DNA of 64,000 bases from an uncultured Oscillospiraceae bacterium (GCA_910589155.1 CAJURY010000005.1:58885-122884); one strand, 5' to 3'. Shown: positions 47,456 through 55,413, counted from the first letter of the stretch. Made by a program: numbers and translations. Notes: generated from the sequence alone by a model not told the origin.

Positions 47456-48586
47456 ATGAAGCGCTTAGTTTATGCAGATAATGCGGCTACAACGCAGATG
47501 GATACTAAAGCCTTTGAGGCAATGAAGCCGTATCTGCTTCAGGAATACGGTAATGCATCACAGCCGTACTCTTTTTCCAGACAGCCCAAGAAAGCAATAC
47601 AAGAGGCACGGGAGACCATAGCCTCTTGTATTGGTGCGCTTCCGGAGGAGATTCTCTTCACTTCCGGTGGGACTGAGAGCGATAATTGGGCTATCAAAGG
47701 AACGGCATTTCGGAATTACAATTATAGGACAACCATTACAACAGCATTTGAACACCATGCCGTGTTGCACGCATGTGAGGCAATAGAGCGTCTCAAGTAT
47801 CCTGTAGCATACATGTGGCCAGATAAAAATGGCACGATCACTCCCGATGAGCTTGCACGGCATATTACGGATGAGACACTGCTTGTATCTGTAATGTATG
47901 CAAACAATGAAATTGGTAGTATACAGCCCATTAAAGAATTGTGTGCAATTGCTCATGAGCATAGAGCGATCTTCCATACAGACGCTGTACAGGCAGTTGG
48001 TCATGTCAAAATAGATGTTAATGATCTTGGCGTGGATATGCTTTCAGCGTCAGCTCATAAATTCAACGGTGCCAAAGGCGTAGGTTTTCTGTATATACGT
48101 AAAGGTACACTTATCTCTGCCTATGCAGATGGCGGAGTACAAGAGCGTGGCCTTCGCGCAGGAACTGAAAATGTAGCCGGAATTGTTAGCATGGCTATTG
48201 CTCTGAAGGAAAACATAAAAGCTCTCAAAGAAAACCAGGAGCATGTTTTCAGACTTGAGAATAAGCTGTTGAGCAGACTGAGTGAAATTGGTATTCCCTT
48301 TGTTCGCAACGGTGGTGATCATACACTTCCGGGCATTATTAGCCTCTCTTTCGATGGCAGAGATGGCGAGGCCATTCTTCATCGGATGGATCTGATGGGT
48401 ATCAGCATTTCCACAGGTTCAGCTTGTGACAGCAAGAACACGGAGATTTCCCATGTGCTACAGGCAATTCACCTTCCGGATAGTCTTGCCAAGGGAACTA
48501 TCCGCATTTCTCTTGGTAAGAATAACACAGAAGATGATGTGGACGCCATTGTAGCCGGATTAAAGAAAATCTTGGCGAAACGGTAA
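47456..48586 (+). CDS. Cysteine desulfurase (IscS/NifS/DndA-like) in the BREX operon
   Basis: A 376-residue class V aminotransferase-fold enzyme that converts cysteine to alanine and passes sulfur as a persulfide. Motifs: YADNAATTQMDTKAFEAM, FTSGGTESDNWAIKGT, FEHHAVLHACE, FHTDAVQAVGH (PLP-binding Asp), SASAHKFNGAKGVGFLY (Schiff-base Lys) and ISTGSACDSKNTEISH (active-site Cys loop). Its position inside the BREX run, directly after a Cys-rich microprotein, suggests dedicated sulfur supply to BrxP, as DndA supplies DndC in DNA phosphorothioation. It could instead help build the Fe-S clusters of BrxP. Confidence 0.92.
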   Translation: MKRLVYADNAATTQMDTKAFEAMKPYLLQEYGNASQPYSFSRQPKKAIQEARETIASCIGALPEEILFTSGGTESDNWAIKGTAFRNYNYRTTITTAFEHHAVLHACEAIERLKYPVAYMWPDKNGTITPDELARHITDETLLVSVMYANNEIGSIQPIKELCAIAHEHRAIFHTDAVQAVGHVKIDVNDLGVDMLSASAHKFNGAKGVGFLYIRKGTLISAYADGGVQERGLRAGTENVAGIVSMAIALKENIKALKENQEHVFRLENKLLSRLSEIGIPFVRNGGDHTLPGIISLSFDGRDGEAILHRMDLMGISISTGSACDSKNTEISHVLQAIHLPDSLAKGTIRISLGKNNTEDDVDAIVAGLKKILAKR

Positions 48587-48590
48587 ATCC

Positions 48591-48788
48591 ATGAAGCAGC
48601 AGGTCGCAAATGAGGGTACCTACTACGGCGGCATTACGGACATGGATGATCTGAGGGCCAATCTTGCCGAAAACTGTGTTCCAGAAGCCTTTATGGATAT
48701 GGATATTTTCGACTACCAGGTGTTCTTGGATAACCGCCGAACCATGATGGCGCAGTACATCCGGGAGTACTATGAGAGCTTAGCGTAA
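48591..48788 (+). CDS. 65-residue acidic protein of unknown function
   Basis: MKQQVANEGTYYGGITDMDD, then DYQVFLDNRRTMMAQYIREY. It starts 4 nt after the desulfurase stop. The final helix pattern (FLxxRRxxMAxxIREYYE) reminds me of the C-terminal end of DUF262/GmrS-type proteins, so it may be a free-standing module of that kind. That resemblance is from memory and weak. The tight spacing argues that it is real and translated with the operon. Confidence 0.55.
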   Translation: MKQQVANEGTYYGGITDMDDLRANLAENCVPEAFMDMDIFDYQVFLDNRRTMMAQYIREYYESLA

Positions 48789-48810
48789 ACTTCACTGAGG
48801 AGGGTTACAT

Positions 48811-50049
48811 ATGGAGTTCAGCTTCCAGAATATGGAAGAGTTTGTTCATAAATTCGATAGTTATTATCCAGGAGAAAAATGTGAATGTGGAGGTATTCGA
48901 GAGCTGAGCTTATCCAATGCCACAGTTGTAATTGGAGATAAGACCATTGAGATCCTCGACTGCCCAGTCCTTGTATGCCAGAATTGCGGGAAAGAAATGA
49001 TCGGGCATCGGGTTCCAATGTTCATATATAGAATTTATGAAGAGTTTGATAATCATCCTAATGATACCCTCTGTCAGCTCACTTTAAAGGGAGAGGGCAG
49101 ATTTGAGTACGCAGAAAAAGCAGAATTTCTTTATGATAGCAGAGATCTTAATATCCCCGGATGTGATGTAGATCTCGACCCTTCGCATAAAGAAGGGTTT
49201 TCATTACCGGTATATTTTGATCGAAAAGTACTTAATAGCTTCTTAACTGATGACGAATATGAACTTGATTTCTTTTCTGAGAGTTATGGTGATATTGCAA
49301 AAATAGGTACTGATGGCTGGGCATACGAATGGAAGATCCCATTCGGAATTAATTCTAATGACAGAGTGGTGCTCTTTTTGGGAGACCTCGATCAAATTGA
49401 TGATGATCGCTCGCTCTTTTTCTTGAAGGCGTACAATATTCCCTCAGACCACTATCTTGTAAATACAGAATTGTATCAGGCCCAGATGAATTGCATTTTC
49501 AGTAAGCCTATAATTGAACAGAGAGTGATTCGTCTGCGTAACGGTTTCTATAACGCTGTATTTAAGAATTTTGGAATTGATCTACGACATCTGGAGCAGG
49601 AGGTAGAAGAAAAAACTAAACTTGTAAGAAAGCCCGTTTCATTTTCAGAGAGAGAAGTATCGGGGAATATTGTCGCTCTTGATGGCATCCTCAATGAGGG
49701 CATTTCTCAAAGCGGATTGCGAGATCTGTGCGTTGCTCTTGGAGAGACGGATAATGTTAGTCAACTAAAGACGAGGAAACTTTTACAGAGAATTATTGCC
49801 ACGAAAGAGGGCGAGGATCGGGCAAAAGACATAATTGCACCGTTATTTCATCTGAATGATTTGAGAGTATGCTTTTCACATTTGCTGCCTGATGGGGAAA
49901 CACAGAAGTACAAAGATAGTATCGTCGAAGCATTTGGACTGTCAAGTTTCTCTGAGTATAGAAAAATGTATGACTCCTTGTTGATGGAACTCTATCAGTT
50001 GTACAAATATCTGTACGTAACGGATTTTCGTATACAAACAACTGAATGA
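48811..50049 (+). CDS. Unknown protein with YgiT-like zinc ribbon in the BREX operon
   Basis: 412 residues. The N-terminus has a four-cysteine ribbon, CECGGIRELS ... VLVCQNCGKEM, as in YgiT/MqsA-type proteins, but the C-terminal HTH of those antitoxins is not visible. The middle is a beta-rich region with DGWAYEWKIPFGINSNDRVV, and the end is helical. GAGGAGG precedes the ATG. It is the eighth consecutive co-directional gene of the BREX run. Function is unknown. Confidence 0.7.
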   Translation: MEFSFQNMEEFVHKFDSYYPGEKCECGGIRELSLSNATVVIGDKTIEILDCPVLVCQNCGKEMIGHRVPMFIYRIYEEFDNHPNDTLCQLTLKGEGRFEYAEKAEFLYDSRDLNIPGCDVDLDPSHKEGFSLPVYFDRKVLNSFLTDDEYELDFFSESYGDIAKIGTDGWAYEWKIPFGINSNDRVVLFLGDLDQIDDDRSLFFLKAYNIPSDHYLVNTELYQAQMNCIFSKPIIEQRVIRLRNGFYNAVFKNFGIDLRHLEQEVEEKTKLVRKPVSFSEREVSGNIVALDGILNEGISQSGLRDLCVALGETDNVSQLKTRKLLQRIIATKEGEDRAKDIIAPLFHLNDLRVCFSHLLPDGETQKYKDSIVEAFGLSSFSEYRKMYDSLLMELYQLYKYLYVTDFRIQTTE

Positions 50050-50059
50050 GGTAATTTCA

Positions 50060-50380
50060 ATGGTCGGCAAGTATAAAGTCATCACGCTCTGCGGGAGCAC
50101 ACGGTTCAAGGACGCTTTCAGGGACGCTCAGAAGCGGCTGACGCTGGAGGGCAACATCGTCATCAGCGTTGGCCTCTTTGGGCATTCCGGCGATGATGAG
50201 GTTTGGACCGAAGGAACCAAGGAAATGCTCGATGACATGCACAAGCGCAAGATAGATATGGCTGACGAGATCTTCGTGATCAACGTCGGTGGTTATATCG
50301 GTTCAATCACCAGGTCCGAAATTGAGTATGCAATTGCGACCGGGAAGGCAATCCATTATCTTGAGGAGGCCGCCAAATGA
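50060..50380 (+). CDS. DUF4406/nucleoside-deoxyribosyltransferase-like small protein
   Basis: 106 residues starting YKVITLCGSTRFKDAFRDAQ, then KEMLDDMHKRKIDMADEIFV and GGYIGSITRSEIEYAIATGK. These are the GSTR, xxADEI and GxxGSxTxxEIxYA blocks of Rossmann-like nucleoside deoxyribosyltransferase relatives. It may act on nucleotides or nucleotide signals. It follows the previous gene by 10 nt and shares a 4-nt ATGA overlap with the next. The codons GGCxxx/CTGxxx are more GC-rich than those of its neighbours. Confidence 0.8.
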   Translation: MVGKYKVITLCGSTRFKDAFRDAQKRLTLEGNIVISVGLFGHSGDDEVWTEGTKEMLDDMHKRKIDMADEIFVINVGGYIGSITRSEIEYAIATGKAIHYLEEAAK

Positions 50381-50919
50381 ATAACGTCATTAAAGCAATA
50401 GAAACAGAATATGATGGTCATAGATTCCGAAGCAGAATTGAAGCACGCTGGGCTGTGTTTTTCAATGCTATCGGACTGAAATATGAGTATGAGATTGAAG
50501 GATTTCAAATGGAAGAATTGCGATATCTCCCTGATTTCTACATACCCAGTTTGGATAGGTGGTTCGAAATAAAAGGAAAACCTCTGAGTATAGAGGAAAT
50601 TAAAAAGTGCGAGGAGTTTTGCCGAAGATTGGATAATGAAAACATCAAGTTCTCAGTGTTAATCGGATCGCCAGACACGTGCGCTGTACGGGTAGGTGAT
50701 TATTTTGGAATCTGTGAGTATGTATGGGAATGGCCTTCAGAGAGATATCCAGGCAACTATCTTATTGAAGCACCGAGGGAACTGATACAAACCGAATACC
50801 ATTCACGGTTTGTAAAAGGACTGTGGGTTGTCCCAGATAAAACTGAAGAAGAAGTGGCTATTGCAGCTATTGCCGCTGGAAAGGCAAGATTCGAGTATGG
50901 CGAGAAGCCTACTGTATAA
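50377..50919 (+). CDS. PDDEXK-like nuclease, last gene of the BREX run
   Basis: 180 residues. RSRIEARWAVFFNAIGLKYE, then RYLPDFYIPSLDRWFEIKGK, show the E...PD(x)12-ExK pattern of PD-(D/E)XK nucleases (TnsA/endonuclease-like). A C-terminal segment of about 70 residues is not recognised. Its ATG overlaps the stop of the DUF4406-like gene. In this context it is a candidate restriction nuclease acting on unmodified DNA, but similar orphan nucleases occur widely on phages and mobile elements. Confidence 0.78.
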   Translation: MNNVIKAIETEYDGHRFRSRIEARWAVFFNAIGLKYEYEIEGFQMEELRYLPDFYIPSLDRWFEIKGKPLSIEEIKKCEEFCRRLDNENIKFSVLIGSPDTCAVRVGDYFGICEYVWEWPSERYPGNYLIEAPRELIQTEYHSRFVKGLWVVPDKTEEEVAIAAIAAGKARFEYGEKPTV

Positions 50920-51122
50920 CCTTCTAACGATTCCTCTGAACCTTTTAACTTTTCCCGCACATTTTTATTTTTCCTTACACTTTTTAATCTTTCCCCTGTA
51001 AGAAAATAGTGAGGGGTAAGTTACCTCCCTGCACCGCGTTTCGAGCGAAATCTTCATAAAGAAAAAGGGCATTCACAGCCCTGTTGGATGGACCAGTGGA
51101 ACCGTGAAAACCCTTGAAATCA

Positions 51123-51160
51123 GGCCGTTTCTGGGCATTATGACCCAGAGGCGGCCTTTT
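51123..51160 (+). terminator. Hairpin terminator downstream of the BREX operon
   Basis: GGCCGTTTCTGGG-CATTATGA-CCCAGAGGCGGCC followed by TTTT, about 200 nt after the nuclease stop. The 51-51.12 kb gap before it has no credible gene. Confidence 0.6.
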
Positions 51161-51186
51161 CATTTTGTATCAAAGATGACGTTAAG

Positions 51187-52527
51187 ATGGATATGATCAT
51201 CACAAAATCGGTCTCCCGATTCGCACGAAACACGGTGGACTGCCTCGACTATGTCAGATCACTCAAGGAGATCGGTGTAGGCATCTACTTCGAGGAACAG
51301 AACATCGACACTCTGAAAAGTGACAGCGAGCTGTACCTGGTCATCTACGCAGGCTTCGCCCAGTCTGAATCCGAAAGCATCAGTAAAAACATCACATGGA
51401 CACACCGCAAGAACTTCGAAGACGGCAAGCCCATCTTCATGTATAGCCGTATGCTGGGCTACCGGAAGGGCGAGGACGGTAATCCCGAGATAGTTCCCGA
51501 GGAAGCTGCCATCGTGCAGAGAGTCTTCGATATGTACCTCTCAGGCAAGTCCACCGATGAAATATCAGAAATCCTGCAAGCTGAGAAGATTGTCATACCC
51601 GGAAAGAAGCTGACCTTCAGTAAATCCATGATTATCCGAATGCTGAAAAACGAGAAATACTGTGGAGATGCCATTCTGCAAAAGACCGTCACCATCGACC
51701 CGATCTCCAAGAAGCGAAAGGCAAACGAAGGCGAGGCACCCATGTGGCTTGTGGAGAACAGCCATCCGGCCATCGTTACTCGTGAGATATTCAATAAAGC
51801 CCAGGAAGAATCCGCCAGAAGAAAGGCGAAAGCGCCCGTATCACAGAAATCATCCATGACAGCCTCGGGCAAATATTCCAAGTACGCCCTCACGGAAGTC
51901 ATGATCTGCGGGGAGTGCGGCAGCCGGTATAAGAGGGTTACATGGAACATCCGAGGAAAGCGGAGAATCGTGTGGCGATGCATCAGCCGTCTGGATTACG
52001 GCAAGAAATACTGTACCGAATCCATCACGGTGGACGAGCAAGCCCTCCAAAGAGCCATTGTAAGAGCCTTGTACCGATTTAATGTGGAGGATGAGGCAAC
52101 CTATCTCATGCTGATGAAATCCACCATAGGTGAGGCCATTGGTATCAACGGAAGCTCCGATGAAATCGACCTACTGGAACGGCGGATCGACGCCCTGAAC
52201 AAGCGAATGCTTGACCTGGTATCCCTGAGTGTCCAGGAAGGTGACGATGCGGAAAACCATGAGGATGACTTCAAGAACATATCCACACAAATCGAGCAGC
52301 TAACCAAACGCATCACAGCAATCCGTGAGAGCGAGAGTGAGAATGTCGATTTCCAAGCAAGGCTCAAGGAAATCCAGGACATCATCGACAAGCGGAGAGA
52401 GAATAAAGATATCTATGATGACTCCATCGTAAGGCAGATGGTAGAATGCATCAAGGTCTACCATGACGGCAGGCTCCAGATCATCCTCGGCGGCGGATAC
52501 GAACTCGAAGAATACCTGGAAAAGTAA
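51187..52527 (+). pseudogene. Serine recombinase lacking its N-terminal catalytic segment
   Basis: 446 residues start inside the resolvase domain at DMIITKSVSRFARNTVDCLD. The preceding 50-60 residues with the catalytic serine (YxRVS) are absent, and the upstream frame (HYDPEAAFSFCIKDDVKM) is not recombinase-like. The rest is complete: recombinase domain (GYRKGEDGNPEIVPEEAAIV), zinc ribbon (EVMICGECGSRYKRVTW, then CISRLDYGKKYC) and a coiled coil (about residues 320-400). Without the serine it should be inactive in strand exchange but might still bind DNA. An internal start at ATG 51187 has no clear ribosome site. Confidence 0.8.
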
Positions 52528-52536
52528 AAAGTTGAA

Positions 52537-52567
52537 CAGCGAATAAGCGGCAAAGGCTTATTCGCTG
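52537..52567. terminator. Bidirectional hairpin between convergent genes
   Basis: A perfect 12-bp inverted repeat CAGCGAATAAGC-GGCAAAG-GCTTATTCGCTG between the recombinase stop and the stop of the convergent minus-strand gene. Flanking T runs are weak. Confidence 0.65.
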
Positions 52568-52573
52568 ATTCAT

Positions 52574-53524
52574 TTACTCACTATTCTCATCCATATTCCC
52601 GTCGTTGCCGAACTGACCGAGGATTAGGCTCTCAAATTCATCTGCCTCTTCAGATAGATCATCTTCGTCAGGTTCAATCCAGAGAGATACATCCTTGGCA
52701 TATAATTTATTCATAAATAACTTGCCCGCGCTTGTCTTCTTTTTGCCGTTGTACTCCAAAATCATTGCTTCGGCATAGCCCATTGAACCCGGTCGGCGTT
52801 CTCTTGCGGTACGAGTCAACTGCTTAATTGAAACTGCACCAACCTTTTCTGCAAAGGTCTCGTCATTAAGCTGGTTCTTATACACCACACATAGTTTTGC
52901 AACCGCATTCATAATATTCGCTGAAAACGAGTTGCTGTCACCTTCCCAAGTCGCAATGATCAGACGAAGGACACGGTTCAAAACCTGATAGCCATACTTT
53001 TTGTAGAGGGCCTCCAATGTGGAAACGGCGCAGATGTGTCCAGGCGCTCTTTTAGCAGAGATTTTCATACCATAGGACTCAACCAGATCGCGGATCATTA
53101 ACTGATCTGGATTCTTTGCCTCAATATTTGCCATGAAGATTTCATACGGCAGCAAGGATTTCACGAACTTCATCTGATTTGCAAAGATGTCCGCTTCATG
53201 GGCATAACATAAATCGTCGTAAATCATACACCACACCGGTGTTTCTCGGGAACCGGATGCAAGAGCTACAATTTCGATAGTATCGATAAAGCCCTTCTTG
53301 TGAAAATCAAGATAGTTGTTATACCTCGTCTGATTGAAATAGCGAATGTAGATGCCAACTTTATATGGTCTCGACACAAGCGGCCGCTCTCGACGGATAG
53401 AGTGTAACCACATCAGATGCTCGGCGATCATTTCAGCTTTTTCCGTGTCGCCGTCAAAGATCATCGAAAAGTGTGGTGCGGTTTCGATCTGTGCCAGTTT
53501 CGCATGAATATCTATCTCTTCCAT
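52574..53524 (-). CDS. Unknown accessory-element protein (DUF6551/ParB-like, tentative)
   Basis: 316 residues from the ATG at 53524 (GGGAGGA 6 nt upstream; the ATG at 53539 lies before that site). Recognisable stretches are RPYKVGIYIRYFNQTRYNNY, FIDTIEIVALASGSRETPVW and VLRLIIATWEGDSNSFSANI. The pattern of a short N-terminal sensor region followed by helices resembles ParB-like or DUF6551 phage/plasmid proteins as I recall them, but I cannot confirm this. The C-terminus is strongly acidic. It stands alone, convergent to the recombinase and divergent from the RelB-Doc pair. Confidence 0.55.
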   Translation of the reverse strand: MEEIDIHAKLAQIETAPHFSMIFDGDTEKAEMIAEHLMWLHSIRRERPLVSRPYKVGIYIRYFNQTRYNNYLDFHKKGFIDTIEIVALASGSRETPVWCMIYDDLCYAHEADIFANQMKFVKSLLPYEIFMANIEAKNPDQLMIRDLVESYGMKISAKRAPGHICAVSTLEALYKKYGYQVLNRVLRLIIATWEGDSNSFSANIMNAVAKLCVVYKNQLNDETFAEKVGAVSIKQLTRTARERRPGSMGYAEAMILEYNGKKKTSAGKLFMNKLYAKDVSLWIEPDEDDLSEEADEFESLILGQFGNDGNMDENSE

Positions 53525-53733
53525 TGAGAATCCTCCCATTTGTGGTATACAAATTAAGCCTGAGATTATTGTAATTCGGGCAAGCCTTATATTGAACTAA
53601 CCAGGAGTCAAGTGGTTAACCGCTGGTTTATAATCCGTGCCAAAAAACAAAAAAGACCGGCAGAGAGTATCTGTCGATCTAACATCGGGGATTGGATTGT
53701 GGGATAAGTAAGGATTGAGATGAATAAAACTGT

Positions 53734-53772
53734 TTGACTTTGCACATAATATGTACTATAATGGTAGTGCAA
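53734..53772 (+). promoter_or_regulatory. Promoter and palindromic operator of the RelB-Doc module
   Basis: -35 TTGACT (53734-53739), a 17-nt spacer, -10 TATAAT (53757-53762). Arms TTGCAC (53740-53745) and GTGCAA (53767-53772) flank the -10 box, which fits autoregulation by the antitoxin. AAGGAGG follows at 53771-53777. Confidence 0.8.
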
Positions 53773-53785
53773 GGAGGCGAACGCT

Positions 53786-54037
53786 ATGGATACAAATATG
53801 ACTTTTCGTATGGATTCTGAGGTGAAGGCACAGATGAGTGCCATCTGCAGCCAGTTGGGCATGACCACTTCCACTGCCTTTAATATCTTCGCCAACGCTT
53901 TTGTGCGGGCAAAGGGAATGCCTTTTGCGGTTACGATTATGGAAGAACCCACAAAGCTCTCCCGCGAAAAAATGCTGGCAGATACGGATCAGTTGCTTGC
54001 GGAATTTGCCCCCGATTATACGAGGATGGCAGAATGA
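53786..54037 (+). CDS. RelB/DinJ-family antitoxin
   Basis: 83 residues: MDTNMTFRMDSEVKAQMSAI, SQLGMTTSTAFNIFANAFVR, AKGMPFAVTI. It has the ribbon-helix-helix N-terminus of DinJ/RelB antitoxins and a flexible C-terminus (LSREKMLADTDQLLAEFAPD) that would wrap the toxin. AAGGAGG is 8 nt before the ATG. Its stop overlaps the toxin ATG by 4 nt. It probably represses its own promoter through the TTGCAC/GTGCAA palindrome. Confidence 0.9.
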   Translation: MDTNMTFRMDSEVKAQMSAICSQLGMTTSTAFNIFANAFVRAKGMPFAVTIMEEPTKLSREKMLADTDQLLAEFAPDYTRMAE

Positions 54038-54411
54038 TCTGGATATCAGCAGAGGATGTCATCCTGATCCACAGCCGGGTCATAGAAGGCAGCGGTGGCT
54101 TGGATGGCCTCCGGGATCGGGATGGGTTGGAGGCGGCTGTTTCTGCTCCAATGCAAACCTTTGACGGGAAGGAACTCTATCCCACGGATCTTGAAAAGAT
54201 CGCCCGACTTGGTTTCGGTCTTGCATCCAATCATGCTTTTGTGGACGGCAACAAGCGGATCGGGGCCATGATGACACAGCTTCTTCTGAAATGGAATGGC
54301 TATGATTTGACACTTCACTCTGGCGAACTGGCGGATATGTTCATCGCAATTGCCGATGGAACAGCAAAAGAAAAGGATCTCCTGGACTGGATTCATAGGC
54401 ATTTGCGTTAG
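54034..54411 (+). CDS. Doc-family (Fic-fold) toxin
   Basis: 125 residues with the Doc/Fic catalytic motif HAFVDGNKRIGAMMTQLLLK (HxFxDGNKRxG), preceded by LYPTDLEKIARLGFGLASNH. Characterised Doc proteins are kinases that phosphorylate EF-Tu and stop translation. Normal Doc partners are Phd antitoxins. Here the partner is RelB/DinJ-like, a mixed pairing seen in some Firmicutes. Four-nt overlap with the antitoxin gene. Confidence 0.92.
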   Translation: MIWISAEDVILIHSRVIEGSGGLDGLRDRDGLEAAVSAPMQTFDGKELYPTDLEKIARLGFGLASNHAFVDGNKRIGAMMTQLLLKWNGYDLTLHSGELADMFIAIADGTAKEKDLLDWIHRHLR

Positions 54412-54450
54412 TGTTCTTCTGCCCATCTATTTTACAGATGCATGCAAAAA

Positions 54451-54515
54451 GGGCGGCAAAAGCCGCCCAATAAACACATTACGGTGGCTGCAATGGTGCA
54501 GCCACCGCTGTTTTT
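54451..54515. terminator. Two strong hairpins between the Doc gene and the convergent XRE gene
   Basis: GGGCGGC-AAAA-GCCGCCC (54451-54468) and CGGTGGCTGCA-ATGG-TGCAGCCACCG (54482-54507) followed by CTGTTTTT. They terminate toxin-antitoxin transcripts. A third imperfect repeat at about 54521-54549 overlaps the end of the minus-strand gene. Confidence 0.8.
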
Positions 54516-54549
54516 GTCAAAAAACAGGCCGGGCATTGTGCCTGACCTG

Positions 54550-54915
54550 TTAGAAAAGATAGTCATCTTTTTTCATACGCATTGTGGTTTTCAATTCCTT
54601 GACGATTTTAATGATAGAATCAATCTCTGCCGGTGAGCAATCCGCGAGCAGATCCTTAAACTCTCCCTGATAGATTCCATTCACCTCGGGGGTGTTTGGA
54701 CGGAGCAGTACATCAGCAGAAACCTGTAATGCCTCGGTGATATATACAAAGGTAGAAAGGCGCAGCTTGGTTTTTCCGTTCTCAACCTCACTCATATGCG
54801 GAACAGAGATGAAAGCCTTTTCTGCCAGTTCTGCTTGGCTCATGTTCTTTTCAATACGGACATCCCGGATCCTGGCTCCGATTGCCTTGTATCTTGCATC
54901 TTCAAGTTCCCGCAT
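54550..54915 (-). CDS. XRE-family transcriptional regulator
   Basis: 121 residues: IRDVRIEKNMSQAELAEKAF, then ISVPHMSEVENGKTKLRLST, a Cro/C1 HTH. It is followed by a C-terminal tail (KDLLADCSPAEIDSIIKIVK) also seen, in related form, in the divergent XRE protein (ADILADCSDYELRVLLDMVK). The two are therefore paralogues sharing an unusual C-terminal signature. GGAGGAGG precedes the ATG. It is divergent from 55051-55413 across a palindromic operator. Confidence 0.9.
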   Translation of the reverse strand: MRELEDARYKAIGARIRDVRIEKNMSQAELAEKAFISVPHMSEVENGKTKLRLSTFVYITEALQVSADVLLRPNTPEVNGIYQGEFKDLLADCSPAEIDSIIKIVKELKTTMRMKKDDYLF

Positions 54916-54937
54916 GGGCGCCTCCTCCTTTCGTCAT

Positions 54938-54965
54938 ATAGCTTATAGATTATTATATAAGCTAT
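54938..54965. promoter_or_regulatory. Palindromic operator between divergent XRE genes
   Basis: A perfect inverted repeat ATAGCTTATA (54938-54947) / TATAAGCTAT (54956-54965) that overlaps a TATAAT -10 box (minus strand, 54952-54957). A second TATAAT faces the plus-strand gene at 55012-55017. This is a probable binding site for one or both XRE proteins. Confidence 0.75.
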
Positions 54966-55050
54966 GCCTGATAAAAAGAATAAGGCAAAGATGAACACTT
55001 AGGGCATACCTTATAATGGAAACATCTAAATTTTTTTGGAGGTTTCTATT

Positions 55051-55413
55051 ATGCAAATCAATTACATCCTTCTCGGACAGAGAATCCGCGCCATCAGGAC
55101 AAAGAAAGGTATCTCCCAAATGGAGCTTGCAGAACGAGTCAATCGCTCTGCGGCGTACATGAGCTATGTGGAAACTGCGTATAAGTTTTGCAGTCTCGAC
55201 ACGCTTGTGCGGGTGGCAAATGCACTGAATGTTTCCACGGATGACCTGCTCGTTGACAGTCTCACAAACACCATCAAGGTTTCCAACCATGAATTCGCGG
55301 ACATCCTCGCTGATTGCAGTGATTATGAACTGCGAGTCCTTCTGGACATGGTGAAAGCAGCAAAGCAAGCCTTGCGTGAATATAAGCACTTGCTTCGATC
55401 CTCACGAAGTTAA
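55051..55413 (+). CDS. XRE-family transcriptional regulator
   Basis: 120 residues from the ATG at 55051 (TTGGAGG upstream): LLGQRIRAIRTKKGISQMEL, NRSAAYMSYVETAYKFCSLD, ALNVSTDDLLVDSL, then the tail ADILADCSDYELRVLLDMVK. It has the same HTH plus DC-containing tail as the divergent regulator. It is probably a C1/Cro-like switch pair for the flanking accessory genes. Confidence 0.9.
   Translation: MQINYILLGQRIRAIRTKKGISQMELAERVNRSAAYMSYVETAYKFCSLDTLVRVANALNVSTDDLLVDSLTNTIKVSNHEFADILADCSDYELRVLLDMVKAAKQALREYKHLLRSSRS

Noticed and set aside
36888..48586. A dnd (DndABCDE) phosphorothioation operon
   Set aside because: DndC-like and DndA-like proteins are present, but PglZ, BrxC and BrxL identify the locus as BREX type 4. 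No DndB, DndD or DndE is seen. The SMC-like ATPase upstream belongs to the ABC-3C triad, not DndD.
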